Below, one piece after another: positions 58,292 to 64,000 of a stretch of DNA of 64,000 nucleotides. The stretch spans positions 186,001-250,000 of the forward strand of contig NZ_RQVR01000003.1 of the NCBI RefSeq assembly GCF_003865365.1. Reading direction: 5' to 3'. Below the pieces are notes generated by a model that saw only the letters and a list, made by a program, of their open reading frames with translations, was not told the DNA's origin and made no database searches. The translations under genes were made by a program, and so were the position numbers. Position 1 is the stretch's first letter. Each line of letters starts with the position of its first letter. The stretch is from Flavobacterium macacae. GTDB taxonomy: Bacteria > Bacteroidota > Bacteroidia > Flavobacteriales > Flavobacteriaceae.

Positions 58292-60070
58292 TTAGTTTCC
58301 TCCTTTTTCCATTTTAGCTTTCAATTCAGCAAGAATATCATTGTTATCTCCTAAAGTAGATGCAGAAGCATTGTTACTGTTTGAAGATGAATTGTTATTC
58401 TCAGTTGCAGTTTTCACATTTTTCTCTTCTTCTTCACGGAAGATTGCAGTGTGAGACGCTACTACTCTTTTGAATTCTTTGTTAAACTCGATAACTTTGA
58501 AGTCAGCTGATTCGCCTTTTTTCAATTTCTTTCCGTCTTCTTTTTCAAGGTGACGAGTTGGAATGAAAGCAACGATATCATCACCAAATTCTACAGTAGC
58601 ACCTTTGTCAACAATTTCAGAGATTTCTCCGTTGTGGATAGTTCCAACAGCGAATGAATCTTCATATTTGTCCCAAGGATTAGCAGTAGTTTGTTTGTGA
58701 CCTAAAGATAATTTACGTCCATCAACATCTAATTCTAATACGACAACGTCTAGTTTTTCACCAACGTTAACGAATTCAGATGGGTGTTTGATTTTCTTAG
58801 TCCAAGAAAGGTCAGAAATGTAGATTAATCCATCAATTCCTTCTTCTAATTCTACGAAAACACCAAAGTTTGTAAAGTTTCTAACGATACCAGAATGTTT
58901 AGAACCTACTGGGTATTTAGAAGTGATATCAGTCCATGGATCTTGAGATAATTGTTTGATACCTAATGACATCTTACGATCTTCTCTGTCCAAAGTTAAG
59001 ATAACAGCATCTACTTCGTCACCAACTTTTACGAAATCTTGAGCACTTCTTAAGTGAGTAGACCAAGACATTTCAGAAACGTGGATTAAACCTTCAACAC
59101 CTTCAGCAACCTCGATGAAAGCACCGTAATCAGCGATTACAACTACTTTACCTTTTACTTTATCACCAACTTTTAAGTCAGCATTTAAAGCATCCCATGG
59201 GTGAGCGTTTAATTGTTTTAAACCAAGTTGGATTCTTGTTTTCTCATCATCGAAATCAAGGATTACAACATTTAATTTTTGGTCTAATTCAAGAACTTCA
59301 CTTGGGTGGTTGATTCTTGACCAAGAAAGGTCAGTAATGTGAATCAATCCATCAACACCACCAAGATCAATAAACACACCATAAGAAGTAATGTTTTTAA
59401 CAACACCTTCTAATACTTGTCCTTTTTCTAATTGACCGATGATTTCTTTTTTCTGTACTTCAATATCAGCTTCGATAAGCGCTTTATGAGAAACAACAAC
59501 GTTTTTAAATTCGTGGTTGATTTTCACAACTTTGAATTCCATCATTTTGTTTACATACTGATCGTAATCTCTGATTGGTTTCACGTCAATTTGAGATCCT
59601 GGCAAGAAAGCTTCAATACCAAAAACGTCAACGATCATACCACCTTTTGTTCTACATTTTACGAAACCATTAACGATTTCTCCTGTTTCGTTAGCAGAAA
59701 TAACTCTGTCCCAAGCTTTGATAGTACGTGCTTTTCTGTGAGAAAGAACCAATTGACCTGTTTTGTCCTCACGAACATCAATTAATACTTCTACTTTGTC
59801 ACCTACTTTTAAGTTTGGATTGTAACGGAATTCATTTAAAGAAATAACACCTTCAGATTTAGCGTTGATATCAACGATTGCATCTCTGTCAGTAATTCTA
59901 ACTACAACTCCTTCAACTACTTCTTCTTGATCTGTATTGATGAACGTTTTTGCAACTAATTCTTCAAATTCTTGCAAGTTTTTTTCGTCAACAGCATCAA
60001 TTCCTTCTTGGAAGTTGTGCCAGTTAAAGCTCTCTAAAAATTCCGCTTGTGTTTTTGTTTGTTCAGACAT
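58292..60070 (-). CDS. rpsA: 30S ribosomal protein S1
   Basis: S1 binds mRNA on the small subunit and unfolds leaders, which matters more in lineages with few Shine-Dalgarno sites. The 592 residues contain six S1 motifs. Examples are VVEGVVVRITDRDAIVDINAKSEGVISLNEF, VLEGVVKNITSYGVFIDLGGVDGLIHITDLSWSRINHPSEVLELDQKLNVVILDFD, VKGKVVVIADYGAFIEVAEGVEGLIHVSEMSW and HSGIVRNFTNFGVFVELEEGIDGLIYISDLSW. The tail is acidic with a serine/asparagine-rich linker (NNNSSSNSNNASAST). The start is the ATG at 60070. A perfect promoter 125 bp upstream predicts a leader of about 115 bases, long enough for autoregulation. Confidence 0.97.
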   Translation of the reverse strand: MSEQTKTQAEFLESFNWHNFQEGIDAVDEKNLQEFEELVAKTFINTDQEEVVEGVVVRITDRDAIVDINAKSEGVISLNEFRYNPNLKVGDKVEVLIDVREDKTGQLVLSHRKARTIKAWDRVISANETGEIVNGFVKCRTKGGMIVDVFGIEAFLPGSQIDVKPIRDYDQYVNKMMEFKVVKINHEFKNVVVSHKALIEADIEVQKKEIIGQLEKGQVLEGVVKNITSYGVFIDLGGVDGLIHITDLSWSRINHPSEVLELDQKLNVVILDFDDEKTRIQLGLKQLNAHPWDALNADLKVGDKVKGKVVVIADYGAFIEVAEGVEGLIHVSEMSWSTHLRSAQDFVKVGDEVDAVILTLDREDRKMSLGIKQLSQDPWTDITSKYPVGSKHSGIVRNFTNFGVFVELEEGIDGLIYISDLSWTKKIKHPSEFVNVGEKLDVVVLELDVDGRKLSLGHKQTTANPWDKYEDSFAVGTIHNGEISEIVDKGATVEFGDDIVAFIPTRHLEKEDGKKLKKGESADFKVIEFNKEFKRVVASHTAIFREEEEKNVKTATENNNSSSNSNNASASTLGDNNDILAELKAKMEKGGN

Positions 60071-60376
60071 CTGTTCTGATAAAAATTTGTATTCTGTATC
60101 TCTTTGCGTTTCTCGATGCGATAAGAAAAACAGAAGTTGTTTTTACTTAAATATTTGATTCCTAATGAAAACGCTTCTCGCCAAAAGGAATGCAAAATTA
60201 ATGTTTATTTTTGAATCTGCAAAATATTTCACGCCCCCTTTTTAAAACTTAATCTTTTAAAAATCAAGACTTAATTTGATACTGCACAACATTAAGATAA
60301 AGCCAGAAAAAAGATGCCCGATAAAACGGATGCCCTGCAATTTGTTTCGCGCATTTTATGAAGCAATCTATAGTTT
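60071..60376 (-). promoter_or_regulatory. rpsA promoter and long 5' leader
   Basis: On the minus strand, TTG (60222-60220), 19 bp, TAATTTTG (60200-60193) is the best promoter in the window. The transcript should start near 60187, leaving a leader of about 115 bases before rpsA. In it AAAACA and TGTTTT form a small hairpin, and GCGTTT upstream is complementary to AAACGC near the start. Bases 60230-60376 carry no gene or clear signal apart from the end of the DUF6428 gene. Confidence 0.7.
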
Positions 60377-60844
60377 CTAACAACATCCGCTTCCAGGTGC
60401 ACAAGGAGCGTTGGCACTTAAATCGCCTAAATTGACTTTCTGTTTTTGTGATGGTATGCCACATGCGTCTTCAGCCAAGCAAGCGGTTGTCTTGTTTTTG
60501 AGAACAAAAGATTTGCCGTTAAAATTTAAATCGTATTTGCCAATTGTTTCGCTTTGATACTCCGCTTCTATTTCAAAATCTTCTATTCCTAATTTTTCTT
60601 CTGAAAGCTGGATAATATGAAGCAATTTATTTGGTTTTAAGCGGTGTTCAAAATCGTCTGCGTTCCAAAGCTGGAAATTAACCACTTTCTCATTTCGGAC
60701 AACTCCACCGCAATCAATGAAGTTTTTGGTAATCATTCCCACTTCGGTTACGTGAAAATGTTCAGGAACAAATGTCCCGTTTTCCAATTGAAATTCCACA
60801 TTTTCTAATGTTGGCAAAATTTGTTTTATTTCTGATAATGTCAT
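60377..60844 (-). CDS. DUF6428 family protein with cysteine-rich tail
   Basis: A 155-residue protein of a family (DUF6428 in my memory) found next to arsenic genes in Bacteroidota. The domain is MTLSEIKQILPTLENVEFQLENGTFVPEHFHVTEVGMITKNFIDCGG through DFEIEAEYQSETIGKYDLNFNGKSFVLKNKTTACL. The C-terminus carries clustered cysteines (CLAEDACG, then APCAPGSGCC), a plausible metalloid or metal site. It is encoded 51 bp after the ArsR regulator gene. It shares the motif ATCGTAATA exactly 31 bases before the start with that gene. No arsenate reductase or efflux pump follows. Its biochemical role is unknown. Confidence 0.8.
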   Translation of the reverse strand: MTLSEIKQILPTLENVEFQLENGTFVPEHFHVTEVGMITKNFIDCGGVVRNEKVVNFQLWNADDFEHRLKPNKLLHIIQLSEEKLGIEDFEIEAEYQSETIGKYDLNFNGKSFVLKNKTTACLAEDACGIPSQKQKVNLGDLSANAPCAPGSGCC

Positions 60845-60874
60845 TTTCCTGTGTTTTTAATTGTATTATTACGA

Positions 60875-60875
60875 T
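60875..60875 (-). promoter_or_regulatory. Shared upstream motif, DUF6428 copy (ATCGTAATA)
   Basis: The motif starts at this base and reads ATCGTAATA down to 60867 on the minus strand. Its first base is 31 positions from the first base of the ATG, identical to the placement before arsR. Confidence 0.5.
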
Positions 60876-60895
60876 ATAGATGGTTAAAAAAATGC

Positions 60896-61222
60896 TTAAC
60901 AGCATTTGTCTTTGGTAACTGTCTGAATTATTTTTGAAAAGTAAGTATTTAAAATCTCAATTGTTTTTTCATCAATGCAATAACAAATAGAATTTCCTTC
61001 TATGCTCCCTTGAATAATTCCTGCATTTTTAAGTTCTTTTAAATGTTGTGAAACCGTGGCTTGAGCAAGCGGAAGTTCGTTTACAATATCGCCACAAATA
61101 CATTCATTTACTTTCACTAAATATTCAATGATTGCAATTCGCGCAGGATGACCTAATGCTTTTGCAATTGTCGCAATTTGGTTCTGTCGTTCTGTAAAAT
61201 GTTCTGTTTTAGTCGCTCCCAT
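60896..61222 (-). CDS. ArsR/SmtB family metalloregulator
   Basis: A 108-residue winged-helix repressor that leaves DNA when it binds a metal or metalloid. The core is IAKALGHPARIAIIEYLVKVNECICGDIVNELPLAQATVSQHLKELKNAGIIQGSIEGNSICYCID. Cys41 and Cys43 in ECICGD form the alpha-3 type metal site of arsenic-sensing members (ELCVCD in E. coli ArsR). Further cysteines lie at 86 or so (ICYCI) and at the end (KDKCC). The second helix of the HTH, QATVSQHLKELK, is standard. It controls itself and probably the DUF6428 gene. Confidence 0.93.
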   Translation of the reverse strand: MGATKTEHFTERQNQIATIAKALGHPARIAIIEYLVKVNECICGDIVNELPLAQATVSQHLKELKNAGIIQGSIEGNSICYCIDEKTIEILNTYFSKIIQTVTKDKCC

Positions 61223-61230
61223 AATATTAT

Positions 61231-61253
61231 AATCAATAATGCAATATTACGAT
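61231..61253 (-). promoter_or_regulatory. Candidate ArsR operator/promoter
   Basis: On the minus strand ATCGTAATA (61253-61245) followed by TTGCATTATTGAT is an imperfect palindrome, with ATC-n-TAAT on one side and ATTATTGAT on the other. The same 9 bases lie at the same distance (31) from the DUF6428 start. Confidence 0.5.
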
Positions 61254-61484
61254 AAAGGATTTAATCTATAAATATCTTTTTTAAATAATTATGCAATAAA
61301 TAGAATAGCTAGAAGAAAATCTGTAATCCGTAGCTTCTTGTCTGCTTTAAATCATAAAACAAAACTTACTAATAATTGCCAAAACAAAAATTATATTTAT
61401 ATTAGAGGATTTAAAACAAAAAAGCAATTTTACTGCCGAATTAGCAAGCCTATTAAGTATATTAAAAAATGATAATCAGTTAAT

Positions 61485-64000
61485 TTGAAAAAAAAACTAC
61501 ATAATACTAATTTTAAAGAATACAAATCCTCCATATTTATTGGAGCAAAATTATTTTTGCTACTGCTAATCTGTTTATTTTCTCTTCAAGCCAACGCCCA
61601 GCTTTCAGAATTTACACTTCAAATAACAAAAACAGATGAAACTTGTCCCGGTAACGGAACTTTAAATTTCATAACAACGAACACAACTCCCGGGGCAACA
61701 CTAAATTACAGAGTTTATAAATTACCGAATTTGGTTAATGAAATCGCCAGCATTTCTGCAAGTTTCATCGGAGGACTTTCCAACGGAACCTATCAAATTG
61801 TTGCCACACAAACTTTATCCCCTGATTTTAACACACAAACGCAAGAAATCACAATTAGTAACGCACTAGTTCCGTTTGACATTTCATTATCAAGCACAAA
61901 CGCCATTTGTGGTAATGACGCCACAATTACGGCAAACATAACTTCAGGAACAGCTGTTTCTTATGAAATAATTTCGGGTCCCGTTACTCGCCCCATTCAG
62001 ACTTCAAATGTTTTTACGGCACTTCCTGCCGGAACCTATCAAGTACGTGTTTATGACAATTGTGGCGAGGCTTTAGTTGAAACTAGAGCTGTTTTTACAA
62101 CCACACCAGAAATGACAATAAGACCTATAATGTTTCCAGATATAGAGCTCCCTGGCTGTAATTTGATCACAGTATTACACGAAATACATTCGAATAATTC
62201 TAGTATTCATTACCCAATTCAGTATGAATTTACTATTTACCCTCCAGACAATAGTGCTCCAGTAATTATTCCAGGAGTGCTTACTAGCGGTGATCCTCAA
62301 TTGTGGGCAATTTATGAAATAATTCCTTTTTATCATGATCAGATTTATTCTTATGACTTAAAAGTAACCGACTATTGTGGTTTAATATACAATGTCAATA
62401 ATAATATTATAAATCAAAAAATTAATTTACTGATAGCGCCCCGTGAAGCTGATTGCAATAATTATTTTTTAGATGTACAACTAACCAAATATAGAGGACC
62501 TACAACTATTACCTTTACACAGTCTCCACCCGGATTTGATCCTATAGTTTATAATCCGCTTTTTACCGGAATCCTTACTTCAAGTGAAATTACTTTTGGA
62601 GATGAGACAAATTATGTTCCCATGGGAGATTATACTATTGAAATTACTGATGCTTGTGGGAGAACAACCTCACAATCTATCACAATAGAATATGTGGAAC
62701 TGCAACCAACTATCAATGCCACTCAAACCGGAGGTTGCGCCTCAACAACTGGAAATATAAAAATAAAATTACCAAACCGTGAATTCACAACTGCAACAAT
62801 AATTTCAGCACCAATAGAATACACCGGTGCTTTGCCCCAAAATATAGCAAACTTTATTGTTCCCAATGATGGATTGCAATTTAACAATGTTCCGGCGGGA
62901 ACCTATATTTTTATTTTATACGACACCTGTGGTTATGAATATACAGTTGAAGCGACTATAGTTAATTCCACCAATAATGAAGTTGGTTTTAATTCTCGTC
63001 CAGATTGTGAAATAGGAAAAGGAGGCGTCAGAATAAGAGCTGCCGCAAACGGGCTTGTGAGCGTAATTATAACTACAGCACCAGCCGGTTTCTCACAAAC
63101 ATTACCTTTTGACGTAAGTGCTGAAATTGGAACAAATGGCAATTTTACCATGAATAACTTCATACCTGGAAACTACACTTTTAATACCATAAATGGTTGC
63201 GGTAGCGCCAAAACTTTATTTATAACAGTAACCGGATATTCAGTTACCACCGATGAATTTGAATTATTTCAGCATTGCGGATCATTTGATTTCTTTTTTA
63301 ATCATATAAGCAACAGTCTAGCTGGACAATCATTTTGGTTGCAAAAGTTAGATCCGTTCACTAACACGTGGGGACACCCACAAACAAATGTTGTTTACAC
63401 CGAAAACACGCTACCAAATCCTGAAAATTCTTTACCTCTAACAAACAACACAACCCTTTACAACCTTACTTATACCGGAACTTTCAGGATTTTAAAACGA
63501 TTTGAAACATTTGATAATGGAAGTACTTCAGAATTAAAAAATTGTCTCATTACTTTAAAAGAATTTGATTACTTAGGAATTCTTAAAATAGATGGATTAG
63601 AAAGCCTGACTTGTAATGGCGAAATTTCAGATGTAAGAGTTTTGATTGATGGCGTTCCTCCTTTTGCATTTAAAATTATTGAGAAAAATGGACAGCCCTT
63701 TTTTATTTACAACGGAAATAGCCCTATTTTCACAAATCTTGATCCAGCCGTTTACAAATTTGAAGTTTCAGATGGATGTGGCGTAATTAGAACCTATGAA
63801 TTTGATGTGGCCCTCCTGCCCCCGCCTGTTTTTGCAAATCAACTTAATAACTTTGTTGTGTGTGACGATAGTTCTGATGACGGAATTGAAAATTTCACAC
63901 TTTCCACTTTAAATTCACAGATTTTAGGAAATCAATCGCCTACAACTTATTCCGTAAGTTATTATGAAACTGCTTCAGATGCTAATTCTGAAATAAATGC
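61485..64000 (+). CDS. Large secreted adhesin, N-terminal part (type IX secretion cargo, SprB/gliding-type repeats), runs off window
   Basis: The frame is open from 61476 to the window end with no stop; the only suitable start is a TTG at 61485 (LKKKLHNTNFKEY). A hydrophobic signal (FIGAKLFLLLLICLFSLQANA, then QLSEF) follows. The remaining 800 residues are repeated beta-sandwich modules of 80-120 residues. Each ends with a G-x-Y-x-(hydrophobic)-x-D-x-C-G signature: LPAGTYQVRVYDNCGEA, MGDYTIEITDACGRTT, VPAGTYIFILYDTCGYE, IPGNYTFNTINGCGSA and LDPAVYKFEVSDGCGVI. The end, VCDDSSDDGIENFTLSTLNSQILGNQSPTTYSVSYYETASDANSEINA, is a second repeat type common in flavobacterial surface proteins that finish with a type B sorting domain. 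The C-terminus lies outside the window. Confidence 0.9.
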   Translation, partial: MKKKLHNTNFKEYKSSIFIGAKLFLLLLICLFSLQANAQLSEFTLQITKTDETCPGNGTLNFITTNTTPGATLNYRVYKLPNLVNEIASISASFIGGLSNGTYQIVATQTLSPDFNTQTQEITISNALVPFDISLSSTNAICGNDATITANITSGTAVSYEIISGPVTRPIQTSNVFTALPAGTYQVRVYDNCGEALVETRAVFTTTPEMTIRPIMFPDIELPGCNLITVLHEIHSNNSSIHYPIQYEFTIYPPDNSAPVIIPGVLTSGDPQLWAIYEIIPFYHDQIYSYDLKVTDYCGLIYNVNNNIINQKINLLIAPREADCNNYFLDVQLTKYRGPTTITFTQSPPGFDPIVYNPLFTGILTSSEITFGDETNYVPMGDYTIEITDACGRTTSQSITIEYVELQPTINATQTGGCASTTGNIKIKLPNREFTTATIISAPIEYTGALPQNIANFIVPNDGLQFNNVPAGTYIFILYDTCGYEYTVEATIVNSTNNEVGFNSRPDCEIGKGGVRIRAAANGLVSVIITTAPAGFSQTLPFDVSAEIGTNGNFTMNNFIPGNYTFNTINGCGSAKTLFITVTGYSVTTDEFELFQHCGSFDFFFNHISNSLAGQSFWLQKLDPFTNTWGHPQTNVVYTENTLPNPENSLPLTNNTTLYNLTYTGTFRILKRFETFDNGSTSELKNCLITLKEFDYLGILKIDGLESLTCNGEISDVRVLIDGVPPFAFKIIEKNGQPFFIYNGNSPIFTNLDPAVYKFEVSDGCGVIRTYEFDVALLPPPVFANQLNNFVVCDDSSDDGIENFTLSTLNSQILGNQSPTTYSVSYYETASDANSEIN

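Noticed and set aside
60264..60464. Reading frame of 66 codons overlapping the end of the DUF6428 gene
   Set aside because: It is a shadow in another frame with no family resemblance and no start context.

Overview
The window is AT-rich chromosomal DNA from a member of the Bacteroidota, most likely a Flavobacterium or close relative. The evidence is the gene families present, the near absence of Shine-Dalgarno sequences, many promoters of the TTG-N(about 20)-TAnnTTTG type, and, at the right edge, a giant secreted adhesin of the kind exported by the type IX secretion system. I see no rRNA, tRNA, CRISPR array, prophage or intact insertion sequence.

Layout. 1-12.9 kb is housekeeping: prfB with its programmed frameshift (cut by the window edge), threonine aldolase, YbaB/EbfC, a secreted prolyl oligopeptidase, a cysteine-synthase-like enzyme, YebC, a Prc-type C-terminal processing protease with a secreted partner, gcvT, NAD(P)HX dehydratase and an acetyltransferase. 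13-16.7 kb holds a GH130 glycosidase, small membrane proteins, a DUF2911 protein and a DMT-type exporter. 16.8-19.7 kb is an operon of a cNMP/CBS/nucleotidyltransferase (DUF294) protein, a DnaQ-like exonuclease and a GNAT enzyme. 19.8-24.8 kb holds an NtrB/NtrC-like pair followed by a sigma-54-type promoter, a small cysteine-rich protein, glutamate dehydrogenase, an Rnk/GreA-like protein and a coiled-coil protein.

24.9-36.0 kb is all on the minus strand and looks like one short-chain fatty acid locus. In transcription order it has an IS1-derived zinc-ribbon/HTH protein, an outer-membrane porin, an MHS-type MFS carrier, a small membrane protein, a DUF3311-like small protein overlapping an SLC5-STAC histidine kinase (CbrA/CrbS type), a receiver-only response regulator, propionyl-CoA synthetase-like prpE, and acs. 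A 20-bp sequence in front of acs recurs with one mismatch in front of the IS1-derived gene, suggesting that this protein is the local regulator. The DUF294/exonuclease pair at 16.8 kb belongs with acs and SLC5 genes in other bacteria, which strengthens the reading. This is the most interesting part of the window.

36.1-61.2 kb returns to general functions: a PPOX stress protein, SulP, holA, an HsdR_N nuclease-fold protein, GT2, an OmpA lipoprotein, a TsaC-like enzyme, UvrD/PcrA, patatin, M1 peptidase, DUF1697, recG, bestrophin, kup, pheT, fasciclin, rpsA with a long leader, and a small ArsR/DUF6428 metalloid-response pair sharing a start-proximal motif. 61.5-64 kb is the N-terminal part of the adhesin, open to the window edge.
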